Positions 46,345 to 57,587 of a stretch of DNA of 64,000 bases are shown piece by piece. Position numbers and translations under genes: made by a program. Below the pieces are notes generated by a model that had not been told where the DNA came from, ran no database searches, and was given only the letters and a program-made list of their open reading frames with translations. This DNA comes from Thelephora terrestris (taxonomy: Eukaryota; Basidiomycota; Agaricomycetes; Thelephorales; Thelephoraceae), in assembly GCA_015956445.1 (NCBI GenBank), contig WIUZ02000005.1:1364001-1428000 (forward strand), given 5' to 3'. Within the stretch, counting starts at the first letter, position 1, and the number at the start of each line of letters is the position of its first letter.

Positions 46345-48774
46345 TCACTCATCCTGAGTGCCTTGACTCAAACCAGCACTCCAGATAGTGCTCCCGCTGC
46401 TCCTCCCGTCGCTCCTTCTTCCCCTCCTAGAAGACATCCTCATTTCCGTGAATCCGCTGCCACTTCCGTTAGCCAACTCCATGCTTAACGACCTTTCTCT
46501 TGCGTCGAGTTGGGCAATCTTGCCCTCCACCTCGGCTTGTTCCAGAGCCTCTTGTGTCAAATTCGGATTCGAACCTTCGAGACGCGGACTGTTCGACGAT
46601 ACCGACTTCATCGATGATTGCTCCGTGTTGTTGTTGGGGGTAATCACTGTGGAACGTCGAAAGAACGAAAATTTCTGCGGAGCGGAGGTCGTTGGGGTAG
46701 CAGCACTGGAGGATGAACTACGCTCGATGATCGGCGTGGGAGCGTCGACTGGTTTTTCAATGCCCATGAGCTTCATCGTGGCATTCAATCTCTCCCTCTC
46801 TCGCCTATCATCGTCGTCTTCCTCTGTATCGAGCTTGCGAGCAACACCGAGGACCGAACTTGCACCAGTCGTCAAAGTCAAGGGTCGGAGGTTGGAGCTC
46901 TCTGATTTCTTATCCCCACCGAACATCGAAAAGCCCTTCCAGTCAAAGGACAACGAGCGTCTCGAAGCTTTGACAGTAGCAGGAATCGGAGGAGACTTTG
47001 AAGACGCCGCTTCAGCCCTGATGCTCTCGAAGGTCGTCAACCGCTCAGTAGGAGACATCATGGGTGAAGGATAGTTGTCCGAGGAGCTGGAAACCGTTCG
47101 TCCGACCATCACAGACTGTGGACGGGGTTTCTTTGATGCTACAGGGGGAGAATTTGAACTCGATATGGCGGGTGCAGGTTCGGCTTTATCGGTGTAGTCG
47201 ACAGCAAGAACATGTTCGAAACCCTCTGTGGCAATGATACGATCCAGGATTTTCGAGGCGTATAAGGAGAGCGCCTTGTTCGCATCCTTAAGAATCTTGA
47301 CTTCGCTGCGAAGGGCATCTACTTCGGGCCGTGGTCCACTACCATTTGAGGGCTTCCTGTCCGCGGTCGAGGCCTTTCTTGATCGCCTGCCCGAGGGATC
47401 ATAAGAGTCCCTGTTCTCAGCACGACCGAGTTCTGCAGCGAGATCGAGTCCGGGTCCAGTGATGGGTAAGTCGGCCAAAGTTTCACCTCTTGTAGGAGAC
47501 TGAGAAGCAGACCCAGTATTGTTTCTGCGCGCATGGCGACCACCGGAACGATGACTCGATGACACGGAGTCATTATCTGGAGCGTCGAATCCATTGACGA
47601 GGCTGGGGTCCATGTCACCGCCTTCAGGAGTTTCGTCCACTGGGTCGAGGAGACTGCGAGAGGTGCTGCGCATGCTGCCAGCGTCATCGTCTCTGGTGCG
47701 AGCAACGGAATCACCGTCTGTGCTGTCACTGTGTGCGCCGTTAAGCCCCTTTGATAAGTCGAATTGACCAGTGAGGGTTCTTTCTCGGAGAAGGATGTTG
47801 TAACTTTCATTCTCTTCCTGTAGTTCTTGATTGACACGTTTCAAATCGACGAGCTGAGATTGAAGGAGAACGAGGGTGTTTTGTATGGATAAATATGAGG
47901 TTGATAAGGTTGACAGTTCGAGTTTCAATGCGGTGACTTCTGGGGGTTCACTATCATGGTCGTCGGCAGTCGATGAGGGGACTGGGGTAGCGGGTTCTTC
48001 TTCTTCTGGCTCGGTTTCCGAATCGTATTCATGGATTGAGGGGGATGCGAGGACCGGCTGTCTTCGTGCTTGTGAAAGTGATTGTATGCGCGACTTGAGG
48101 TGTTGTTCGTTATCGTAAAATGCCTGGCGTTCCGCCTCGAACGTAGAAGTCTGGCGAGCAGATCAGTTGCGGTTGGAGGGGAACGTATGCGGCGCAATAT
48201 ACCTGTTCATTATACCTTCGTTGTACTTCGCGCTTTTCCCTCTCTATCTCGCGGACTTGTGATCGGAGCTTCTCTATGACCTCTATGCGAGCACCAAGTT
48301 CATCTTCTGCGCGCCTTTGGTCGGCATATAGTTCAACCAGTCGACTCTCAGCCGTTTTCAAGGAGGAGGATAACTGGTCGTTGTCTTTGGTGATTTGAAG
48401 GATGCTTTGTTCCTTGTTCTCTAATCGGAGCAGCAGCTATGAATTACGAGAATGAAAAATGATTGAAATTAGATGGGCGGGGGAGATAAGGGAGGCGACC
48501 ATACCTGCTCCTTGAGCTCTGTCTCTTGCTTGAGTTGTGTTGCAAACCATTCCTTGGACTCTGTGTTGTTTGCCCCAGTTGTGGGGTTCGGAGGGGTTGC
48601 GCTCCTGAGGGAAGTACGACGGACTGGGCCCTTGACCGTAGAAGCGACCCTGGGCGGTACTGCCGACCTAGCACTCAGCGTAGGCTTGGAGAGCGTAGGC
48701 GGCGACAGGGAAGGTGACGAGGACGAGACTCGCTTCGGGTGTTGGACTGGTGTCCTCGTCGCGGTGGTGGTCAT
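46345..48774 (-). CDS. Long coiled-coil protein, function unknown
   Basis: Start at 48774; about four exons, roughly 730 residues. A Ser/Pro/Arg-rich basic leader precedes NTESKEWFATQLKQETELKE. A long coiled coil follows, running through LLRLENKEQSILQITKDNDQ, LVELYADQRRAEDELGARIE, LRSQVREIEREKREVQRRYN and LQSQLVDLKRVNQELQEENE. The second half is Ser/Asp-rich and disordered, with a short coil (VDALRSEVKILKDANKALSL) leading into YASKILDRIIATEGFEHVLA. There is a FDWKGFSMFGG motif. The pattern resembles fungal proteins annotated as M-protein-like or cytoskeletal scaffolds, but I assign no function. It is divergent from the XRCC2-like gene (155 bp gap). Confidence 0.7.
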
Positions 48775-48929
48775 GATTTACAAGAAGCGAAAGGGTATGT
48801 TGGAATCGTTCAGACAGACCGGACCTTGAGTTCAAAGATGACCCTGCCAGCAAAGAAAGGCAGTGAAACGGGGTAGAGAAATGATGTGTTGGACCACGTG
48901 CAAAGCAGTGGGAACAAAACAACTGTGTC

Positions 48930-50024
48930 ATGACCACCATCGTTGATCCGCTCACTGACGACCTCGAATCAGGTTCTCTCTTCGCTGTGCGTATCCTTCG
49001 TTCCTCCGTGGTGGCTTCCCGCTCATCTCTTCCCAGTTGTTGACTTGCGTGCGGGCAGAAAGTAACAATCGTTTCCATCGACACCCACCTCATCCTTTCG
49101 CTGATCCTGGGCACAGCCGATCCACCAGGGTCCACCGGTATTCCTGGTCTGGACGGGCATATACGGAGGACCACATTCAATGGTCGCGACGTATCTCATA
49201 CTATCAATAGCAAAGACGTTATTGAGATTCAGGGACCCTCCGTGGGCAAATCTCATCTGCTGATGCATTTCATCGTGACTTGTATCCTCCCCATCTCTCA
49301 CCACGGGTGGGATAAATCGGCAATCCTCATTGACCTCGACCACACCTTCGACGTCCACAGGTTCAAGCATCTCTTGAAAACCCATATCAGAGTGCACATA
49401 CCGAACAGTGAAGAGGACTTGGATTTGTTCGTGGACCTTTTACTCCAGAAACTTCACATCTTTCGACCGGAATCTTCGGTTCAGTTCGCGGTGACCGCTG
49501 CAAACATCCCCAACTACCACTCTTCCAACATGCCCGAAGAGGAGATTGGTTTGGTGGCTGTTGACTGCCTCAGCTCTTTTTACTGGCAGGACCGGTTCCT
49601 AGGCGAACAACCACGGGATGGCAAGCCGTCAGGGATTGAAAAGGCGCTCAACTCTTTGGAACAGATCCGCCAGTTGCATGGGTCTGTCATTGCATACACT
49701 AACTGGGGATTACCTTCTGCCCGACACAACCCTGAAAATAGTTCACCCTTTTACCCACAACATATCCCTCAGCTTCATTCGCCGTTTGCGGGAGAGCCAC
49801 AAATCTCACATTCAATCCTGCCCGTCACCTACCACATGACCATGCGGACCGTTGCTATGCCTAAAATCTCTCGCGACACTGATGTCGAACAACTTATGGC
49901 GGATCGTCGGGTGTATGATCAGGTTGTGGAGGTGTTGGTAAGGACCGCCGGGTTCAATGAGCAAGTCGGTAGTTTTATGTTTAGAATCACCTCGGACGAG
50001 GTAATTTTTTCTGGCCGTGGGTAG
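48930..50024 (+). CDS. XRCC2-like RecA/Rad51 paralogue (329 aa)
   Basis: XRCC2 is a Rad51 paralogue in homologous recombination repair. Exons 48930-48986, 49037-49061 (a 25-nt microexon) and 49117-50024 sum to 990 nt and splice in phase to SLFALLTCVRAETDPPGSTG. The Walker A is DVIEIQGPSVGKSHLLMHFI; the Walker B-like strand is EIGLVAVDCLSSFYW. Also present are AILIDLDHTFDVHRFKHLL, ALNSLEQIRQLHGSVIAYTN and the C-terminal strand FMFRITSDEVIFSGRG, which is typical of the family. Size and layout fit XRCC2 better than Rad51C/D. The microexon makes this gene easy to mis-predict. Confidence 0.8.
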
Positions 50025-50309
50025 AATGTAAATACGATACAACCCATGGACTCTTTCGATTCGTTGAAAATATCTCAAAGTTTTGGCGATTGGCTGGAGG
50101 GAAACTCGCGTGTGATCTAGATCGCGTCTGTTCCCGACGCTGTTGCTGTATGTTCTGCCCTACGCGTTTCCGGCGAAAACCCAACTGCTAGACACCATTC
50201 ACTAGTGGAGGACACGCTGGTATGTTTCACTCTTTCCCGCAGAACTCGCCGTTGGCTAAGGTAGCTTTACAGCCCGTTGTGACTGGACTATTTGCCGACC
50301 TGGCTGTCC

Positions 50310-52835
50310 ATGCTTGGGAGTTTCGCCCAGGTGCAAAGGCAGCAGTTTCAAGCCTCGATACAACGCTCCGTTCCATGCAAACATCTTTTTTCTTTCTCCG
50401 CACCGAAAAGGCAACGTCTCACCGCCCTTGCCGTCGCTGCAACGGCCACCTCGAATCCATCCCCTTCCTACAGTACCACTTCCGAACCCCAGAAAACTAT
50501 CAGAAGTGCATCGGACCAAACACCCCTACGAAATGCACCACAAAGGCGCGGTTGGAACAAGTCGGATGTTGGAGAGAAACGGAAGACCGCCGACGAAGGA
50601 GGAGACGCAGTTCTGGGGGAACTCGTGGCCATCATAGACAACCTCACGAAGCACAAAGGAGACAAAGACAATCTACTTTCGTCCATGAAGACTATTCCGA
50701 GGTTAAATTCTCTTCTCAAACCCCTCCGAGACCAGAAACGGGTCCGGGAACTGGCCGAGAAGCTGGCCGAGACTCCAGCCCCCTACCGCGCGATGCGCTT
50801 AATCGACGTCGCGAGCACATTGGGGACGAACCTAAAGCAAAACACCTACGAGTGTGTTGCTTATCGATACGCTCAGAAACAAGAGTGGTTCCTTATCCTT
50901 TCTCTTGTGGCTATGGGTCTCAGGTGGACCGGACGGACCACGACACGGTTGCTGAACTGGAGAACGCGAGCGTTGGTGGAGACTTCGAGGTTTGGGCTTT
51001 TGGATGGGGTGCTGGAACAGTTCAGAGGCGCAGACCTGAAGCCAAACGCAAGGACGTTCCAACTTCTCATCACTGGTCACATTCGCAACAAAGACCTTTC
51101 GAGGGCCCGCTCCTGTATCACCCTAATGGAAGAGTCCGGCTTCGAGGTGGAAGGGTCAACGCACGCCCTAATTGCCTCCGCGTACCGACAACTAGGTCCC
51201 GACCAAGAAGTTCAACGGACTGTATTAGAAAGTCTACCAGACCTCGACGACAAACATGCCACCGCCGCCCTCAACAGCCTCATTCAACTCTCCTTAGATG
51301 CACAAGATACTTCCACTGCCCTTCATTACCTTTCACTCTTCGACCACCCCCAAGGCATCGTCCCCGTGAGGGATCCCCATCATCAACCTCCTCGGGACGT
51401 CCCTTCACTCCCTTACTCTTTCCGCCCGGACTCCACCACCTTCACGATGCTCATCAAACATATTGCCCACGAAAACAGTCCAGATTTGCTCGAGAAGATT
51501 TCTTCCATGATCGAGAAAATGAAGGCCCTCAACGTGACCCCCGACAGCACCGCCGCAGCGGCAGTTGTACGCGCGTTGTGCACCGCGGGAGATATGCATT
51601 CAGCCCTAGGGATTGTCACGCGAGTGTGTCAACCGGCGATAAAGTTCGAGACTCTTGCCGACCAGATGCTCATTTTTGGACGTGCTCCAAAGGTTGTACA
51701 TCTTGACGAAGATCATGTAGCTTTCATCGCTCGTCGGGCGGAGCTTGACGTTCACCTCTTCAACGCGATCATCAACGGGGTCTCTGGGTGGCTCGGTATC
51801 AACGCTGTGCGAGTCATCCTTCGAGTCATGTACACGAATAAGGTTGCGCCAAACAGTGCCACCGTCGAAGCCATCGTCATGTGGTTGAGTAAGTCCGAAC
51901 GCTCGCACCCGAGGTCTCTTGTCAGGTCCCTCAAGAGACTACTCTCCCCTATACATCGTCCCAACCCTTTTCTTTGCCATGCAGTTATTACCTCATTGAT
52001 CCGCAGGGAACAGACCTGGGTAACCAATGACACCGCTTCCCCTCTCCCATCCCCACAAAACCCTCGCGCAGGCCCCTCTCCGGCTTCAGGGCCTCTACTT
52101 ATCCTTACGAATGAGGAGGTCCCCCAGAAGTTGGGCTACCGAGGCATGACGAGATTCCTTGTCCAGTCGCTCTTCGCCCATCGAGTCCAAAGTGACCGTA
52201 TCACGTTCGCGCAACGGATGAAACGGGCGGCTATGCGTGGGGACGCGCCTGCTGCGAAATCCTACCTCCGAACGATGCTCAAGCGGGGTATGCACCCTAC
52301 GGCGTATCACTATGCCGCCTTAATGGAAGCATACGTTAATGCCGGGGCGATGGGCCAAGCCGAAACCGTATTCCACTCGGCGGTGCAGACGGGGATCAAG
52401 CCGAACGTTAAACTGTTCACCATCCTGATCGCTGGGTACGGGAAACATCGTAAACCGGTCTCGGCGAGAAGGATGTTCGAGGAGATGGTCAGGAAGGGCG
52501 TAAGCCCCGACTTGGCTGCCGTCCATGCCGTCGCTAGTGCGTACTACAAGGCCGGTCTTCTAGAGCCCGCTAGAGCGTTCTTGATCGAGAAGTGGAAGTG
52601 CGTGGCCCAGGTCCCGTTTCATGGTTGGATGGAGACGCTCTCGTTCGTCGATCTCGCGAAGGAACACCGGAAGCTGCATGAGAAGGCGCCGATTTGGTTC
52701 AAGCGCAGGGCGCGAAATGGGAAGAGCAATAAGGCTCGCAGGATGGTATTTAGGTGGAAGATGAAGCGGGTGTGGGACGCCTGGAAGAGGGCGAGTGCGT
52801 CGCGAGAACAGCTACGACAACGACGACGGACGTGA
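50310..52835 (+). CDS. Pentatricopeptide repeat protein, probably mitochondrial (841 aa)
   Basis: Uninterrupted reading frame; the first in-frame ATG is at 50310. The N-terminal 50 residues are Arg/Ser/Lys/Gln-rich with few acids, fitting a mitochondrial targeting peptide. PPR-type helical repeats are visible: LKPNARTFQLLITGHIRNKD, LSRARSCITLMEESGFEVEG, TAYHYAALMEAYVNAGAMGQ, AETVFHSAVQTGIKPNVKLF and TILIAGYGKHRKPVSARRMF, followed by MVRKGVSPDLAAVHAVASAY. The C-terminus is very basic. Fungal PPR proteins act in mitochondrial RNA processing or translation; the RNA target is unknown. Having no introns is unusual for this window. It is convergent with HapX. Confidence 0.88.
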   Translation: MLGSFAQVQRQQFQASIQRSVPCKHLFSFSAPKRQRLTALAVAATATSNPSPSYSTTSEPQKTIRSASDQTPLRNAPQRRGWNKSDVGEKRKTADEGGDAVLGELVAIIDNLTKHKGDKDNLLSSMKTIPRLNSLLKPLRDQKRVRELAEKLAETPAPYRAMRLIDVASTLGTNLKQNTYECVAYRYAQKQEWFLILSLVAMGLRWTGRTTTRLLNWRTRALVETSRFGLLDGVLEQFRGADLKPNARTFQLLITGHIRNKDLSRARSCITLMEESGFEVEGSTHALIASAYRQLGPDQEVQRTVLESLPDLDDKHATAALNSLIQLSLDAQDTSTALHYLSLFDHPQGIVPVRDPHHQPPRDVPSLPYSFRPDSTTFTMLIKHIAHENSPDLLEKISSMIEKMKALNVTPDSTAAAAVVRALCTAGDMHSALGIVTRVCQPAIKFETLADQMLIFGRAPKVVHLDEDHVAFIARRAELDVHLFNAIINGVSGWLGINAVRVILRVMYTNKVAPNSATVEAIVMWLSKSERSHPRSLVRSLKRLLSPIHRPNPFLCHAVITSLIRREQTWVTNDTASPLPSPQNPRAGPSPASGPLLILTNEEVPQKLGYRGMTRFLVQSLFAHRVQSDRITFAQRMKRAAMRGDAPAAKSYLRTMLKRGMHPTAYHYAALMEAYVNAGAMGQAETVFHSAVQTGIKPNVKLFTILIAGYGKHRKPVSARRMFEEMVRKGVSPDLAAVHAVASAYYKAGLLEPARAFLIEKWKCVAQVPFHGWMETLSFVDLAKEHRKLHEKAPIWFKRRARNGKSNKARRMVFRWKMKRVWDAWKRASASREQLRQRRRT

Positions 52836-53075
52836 TTGTTTGCATGTAGACGAGAGGATGTACAGCGTGGTTATCACCTCTTTTATGGCTTCAGCGACAC
52901 TAGTAGTATACAAGTATTCTCCATCAAAACCCTGCAAAGATGGCAAACCAACTTCGGTCGTGTGATGGTGCACGTTTATGTAGTAAGGTTATTCTCTAAA
53001 CTCGCTTCCGCCTCTATCATTTCCACCCAACACCTATAACTTGAAACTTGGAGTGAATCCTCCCCAACATCTCGG

Positions 53076-54776
53076 CTAAGAGAACGACATGCTGTTTTTT
53101 GCGTCCAGCAGGTCTAGCGCAGCCTGGAGGGCATCCCTCGGAACCTGCCGTACACCAACCTGGCGGTGCACCTCTGTTCCAGCTCGCGTACCAAAGGCGT
53201 CCCTCGGGAGAGTGGACAGATGCGAAGGCCCACTGGGGTTGACACCAGGAGTAGCGACCCGTTCAGGAGTCACAGACCCCAACGGGGGAGAAATGACCAC
53301 CCTCGGACCGGTGCATTTGGATCTCCTCGCCACAACCTCCGCGAGTAAATCCAGATCGGAAAACTCGACATTCGGATGGGACTTTAGTTGTCTCCACGCG
53401 TCATCGCAGGGTACCATCGCTTGCGTTCCTGATCTGACCTCTACGGTTGATTTTGGAGCGGTGTCGTCGGATATCTCCATCGCATCTGCGATTTCGGAGG
53501 CTGCCATCGACATGTTCACCGCGTCGCAGAAGGCTTTTCCAAAGTCGTCCGATGCGCATGCGCGGCAGTTGCGAGGGTCGCCAGAGCACCCGAGCGGTAA
53601 AGTCGATGGCTGGACTATCGGGAAGATGGAGTTTCCACCGGTTGTCGACTTGCTAAGGGCCCTACGGCGAAGAGGCACGGCTGGCTGATAAGCAGGCAGG
53701 TTGTCGAGGATTGAAGATCGCGCTTGGGAGGTCGAAGAGGACGTGATACTGGGTGCTTCGACATGATCAATTTTGAGCGTCAGTTGGTTGGGCTGTCCGA
53801 TTCGATCCGCGATATGTTGCTGTAGGATCTCTCGACATACACAGAGAGTGTTTTCGTCACAGAACCCGCAATCGAAATTTCCGAAGGGAGAATCCGTATC
53901 GTCGGCCGTGGAGGTTCTCACAGCATCAAGACCCTCGGCTGGATAGTTGGGGAATAAAGAGGTCTCTGACGGCGCAACATGATACGGCACGGGATGGGTC
54001 TCGGACGTTGGGCTGGAGTATGACTCCATGGAAGAGGCCGAAGAAGGTGATGAAGGGTCAAAAACGGGGGCGGAGAGTGGAATGAAGAGGGGCTCTGCAG
54101 CTGTCCTAGCTCTTTTTTTCTGCTGGATGGGGGCAGTGTCGTCGACGCCGACAGTACGCTTCCGTGGCTGGAAAGTGATTGCGGCGACAGCCAACTTCTC
54201 TGTCTCAAGCTGTGCAACCCTTTGCAGGAGCGCCGCATTCTCCGCACGCAACCGCTCGTTTTCTTCTTTATGTTTTCTCGCGAGGTTTTGCAAGGCAACG
54301 CTCCGCTCCATCTCTCCCTGTTCATAGACTTGTATGCGAGCCTGAAGTTCGGCGAGCTGAGACTGCCTTCGTTCTCTGAAAGCTCGTTGGGCAGCCCTGT
54401 GTGCGTGGTCTCAGTTTTGTTTTGAGCGAGACAAAACATTCACATGCGGAGCAAAGGGGCCCATTCTCTGAGAATTAGCGCTTACCTATTGTTGTTCCTG
54501 CGGCCAGCTGGGTCGCCCTGGGTAAGCGCCTTCTCATTAGAATAAAGGCTGTGAAGGGGAGGAAAACAGGCAAACCTCTGTTTCTTCCTTCACAGGTTCA
54601 TTAGTGTCTTTCTTTGGCTTACGTCCGGGTTTCGGCTTTGCGGGGATTACCCACTCCTTAGAGGCTTCACAGAACGAAAAAAGAGGGTCAAAAGAGATGA
54701 GCGGCTGCCTATAGGAGTACTTACGGACAGCCCACAACTTTGAAGTGGAGGGGACCACGCCGTCTGTAGCGGCCAT
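53076..54776 (-). CDS. hapX: HapX-type bZIP iron regulator
   Basis: HapX joins the CCAAT-binding complex and represses iron-consuming pathways when iron is scarce; some orthologues also sense high iron through cysteine-rich regions. Start at 54776. Exon 1 joins by phase to the CCAAT-complex binding motif SKEWVIPAKPKPGRKPKKD. The basic region NNNRAAQRAFRERRQSQLAE and a leucine-zipper coiled coil (LQARIQVYEQGEMERSVALQ, ENERLRAENAALLQRVAQLE) follow. Two cysteine-rich clusters are visible: DCGFCDENTLCVCREIL and GCSGDPRNCRACASDDFGKA. The order Hap-binding motif, bZIP, then Cys clusters is the HapX signature. About 500 residues, four exons. Confidence 0.88.
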
Positions 54777-54826
54777 GCTGCGACCCGGAGCGAGGAAGGG
54801 GGTCGGGTAATAAGAGGGAACCAACT

Positions 54827-54851
54827 ATCAGATAAGATCACTATTATATAA
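54827..54851 (-). promoter_or_regulatory. Iron-GATA factor site (ATCWGATAA) and TATA box in the hapX promoter
   Basis: ATCAGATAA occurs at 54827-54835 (+ strand orientation), 51 bases above the hapX ATG. It matches the ATCWGATAA consensus of fungal iron-responsive GATA repressors (SreA/Fep1/Urbs1 family). A TATATAA-type TATA box (minus strand, about 54843-54851) lies just upstream. All of this lies in the 97 bases between the ESF1 stop and the hapX start. In other fungi the GATA factor represses hapX when iron is plentiful; the same is inferred here. Confidence 0.65.
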
Positions 54852-54873
54852 CCTCTGCTGGTCCGGGATATCC

Positions 54874-57225
54874 CTATTTCAGCGCTAGTTTCCTCCGCTT
54901 TCGGACGTGTTTCTCTTCAATGGCGCGACTCTTCCGCTTAACGCTCTCCACCAAACTACTGAGACTTTTTTGTCCTTCCGCCTTGGACATGGAATCTGAA
55001 ACTTCCTCTTTGCCCTGTTGCCGTTTTCTCCTTTCTTCCAATAGAGCAGACATGCTCTTCGTCTTTTTGAAGCTGTGGATCCATTAGGTGCACCGATCGG
55101 ACCAGTCGATGGGTCACGCTTACCGTGGATTGCTCGGGTCAATCGCAAAGGCGTGGTCCTCGTGGACGGCCTTGAATCGTTCGTCCGCGACGTCAATGTG
55201 GAAATCTTCTTGAGTGTCTTGGTCGTTCGGCCCGGGTTTCTCTTTCTTGCCTTTCTTCCCGGATTTCTTCTCGGCCTTGAGGACAGCAGACATGTCAAAG
55301 TGCTTCGCGCCGTTGGGATTGTCCGATGCCACAAGCAGCGCCAGCTCCTCCGCAGTGGCAGCCGTCCGTGGCTCACTTGTCTCCTTCCCCTTCTTTTCCT
55401 TCTTTCTCTTCCTCGTTTCCACCGCACCCTCCTCACTCCCACTATCTGCATCGAAGAAATCATCCAGCGGTTGTTTGGGCTTCTTCTTCTGTTGCACCTC
55501 CTTCTCCTTAGTAGCATCCCTGGCCTCCTCCTTCTTTTTCTTCCGCTTCTCCCTCAGTTTACGCTGATACTTCTCCAGCGTTGTCTCGTCCTCCCCCTTC
55601 TTGTCTGTGAGACCGGGTGTAAAAGTGATCTGCATGTCGATATCATCTTCATTGTCGGCGTGATCGTTGGAATTCCCCCAACCCTCAGGCAACTCGTCTT
55701 TGGTACCACCACTGAGGAGGGAGCGTAGACGATCTCGGGAGGCACCCTTTCCAGTTCCCTCCTGATCAGATTCGTCAGATGAACAGGCGATGTAGGCTCG
55801 GAAGTCTTCCTCGTCAATCTCTTTCTTTGTGAGAGCTCGCCGTGTCACTTTGTTCCGTTCGGGGTCGTCCTGATCCCATGTGAGCTTGACTTTTGAGTGT
55901 CTGAGAGCCTATGACAAACTTGCGTTAAACCACGCGGAAAAATTTAACCTTCAAACCTACGTCTGTAGAAAACTCGAGGTGCTTGAAGGTGGTGAGAGAA
56001 TCACCCGTTGCTTCATCCCTGACATAGCCAGGTCAACGTCGCCGTGACCAACGGTGTGTTTCCCTACCTGGGTTCCTGGTCGAACTTCATCTCGTCTGGC
56101 ACAAAACTCATATCAAACACGTTTGCGGATCGTTCGAGCTCGGTACCATCGAGCTCATTGAATATATGAGAGGCGGTGTTGGGACCGTCGCACTCTACGA
56201 TTGCATAATAGTATCTATTATACCACCAATTAACAAACCCTCTAGGTACATCGTAGCAGGGAGGGAAGTACCGTAATCGCTCGAGCTGGTATTTCCTAAG
56301 GGCCTCCTCGTCCACTTCCTCCTCTACATCTCCGGTCTCGAAGATATTCTGCTCGTTGACTTCATCTTCGTGTTCGAACTCCTTGGGTTTCTTGAATAAC
56401 TCAGCAGGTGGTCCTTCCCGCTCTTCCTTGGCCATGCGCTCACGACCAAAGTCGCTAGGGTAGATACGGACGTTGAGGACTTGACCACGAGCGACAGGCT
56501 TAGAAGCTTTTTTGTCGCACGCTGAGGGAGGGCCGGAAGCGACCAACGAAGAAAACATTTTGAACAGATGAACGGCCTTGACATTATCCCAGTCCAGGTT
56601 GACCACAGCAAGACGCCTCGTAGGCTCTATTTCCGGTCCGGCACCGCGCTCTTTGTCGGCCTTTATGAGCGCGTCTGCCTGAGCGTCTAGTTCCGCGAAA
56701 TTTGTTTCGTCAAGGTCGATTTCGAGCTCCTTGTCTGGAATGTCGATCGGCTTGAATTCAGAATGGCCGAGACGAACAAGAGTGTCATCGTCCTCAGAGT
56801 CTGCCGCCTCCTCCTCCTCGTCGGAGGACTCAAGGAGTACAGCACCCCGAGCCAGATCAGGAATAGGCGCAGGAGAGGTCTCTTCTTGGTCGTTATCCCC
56901 TAGGTCATTATTTTCGAGCTTGTAGAAGCGACGAAGGTCGTCTTGGTCCCGGTCGTCCGCGAGTTGACGACCATACTTGTCAACTCGTCCTACCCAATCA
57001 AAGTCAAGATCAGCAACGCCCCTTATGTTATTAGTAACAGTCCCCCCGTAACCAAGAGGTGGAGAAACCGAACAAACCGGAGCCTTTTGGTTTCCGTTTC
57101 TTGGATTTCCTGTCGTCCTGGAAAATAGACTTGAACCGTTCGTCTACGACGACTTTGTGGTCGTTTTTCTTGATCCTTCTGAAGCGAGGGTCTGTCTTGA
57201 ACTTTGCAAAGCGTGGATCAGACAT
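54874..57225 (-). CDS. ESF1: Esf1 pre-rRNA processing protein
   Basis: Esf1 is a nucleolar component of the small-subunit processome needed for 18S rRNA maturation. The start at 57225 gives the signature MSDPRFAKFKTDPRFRRIKK, then VDERFKSIFQD. Next come FDWVGRVDKYGRQ, an acidic stretch, RLAVVNLDWDNVKAVHLFKM, VLNVRIYPSDFGRERMAKEE, LRKYQLERLRYFPPCYDV, YNRYYYAIVECDGPNTASHI and NVFDMSFVPDEMKFDQEPRD. A basic, acidic-patched C-terminal half includes DERFKAVHEDHAFAIDPSNP and ends RKRRKLALK. About 700 residues. Its 3' end lies 97 bp from the hapX start on the same strand. Confidence 0.93.
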
Positions 57226-57356
57226 TGAAAGAAAAGGCGAAGAACAGATGATTGGCGATCAGCGATCGAGCGGAAGAGAGCAACAAACGCTTCCATTGGC
57301 AACCGTCGCAATGACCCTAACATGCGAGACCGACTGCGCCGACTACGCCGACCGTG

Positions 57357-57469
57357 TATAAGACCAGGTGAGGGTCGGTTGTCGGTTGGTCACTCTTCTT
57401 TCTCTCTCACCACTTCTCGTGAGTCTTCACCACCTCTCTCTTATGTTTTTCTGACACCTCTTGTCCCAG
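57357..57469 (+). promoter_or_regulatory. TATA box and probable 5' UTR intron of the repeat-peptide gene
   Basis: TATAAGA at 57357-57363 lies 225 bases above the ATG at 57588. A good intron (GTGAGT at 57419, branch-like CTGAC at 57451-57455, CAG ending at 57469, 51 nt) sits in the pyrimidine-rich leader between them. Both are motif-based and untested. Confidence 0.4.
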
Positions 57470-57587
57470 ATTCCTTCATTTCTTGTCCTTTGATAGGCCG
57501 CAGGCTCGACCTAATTCACATTCACCGTCTTTCCGCCCCTCCAGATCCCAGCAGTCGCCAGCCGTCTACTTTGCCCTCCTGACAACC

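Noticed and set aside
50222-51706. A 494-codon open frame overlapping the PPR gene on the same strand
   Set aside because: It is rich in Arg, Pro and Ser, with no family pattern. It is a frame shadow of the GC-rich PPR coding sequence.
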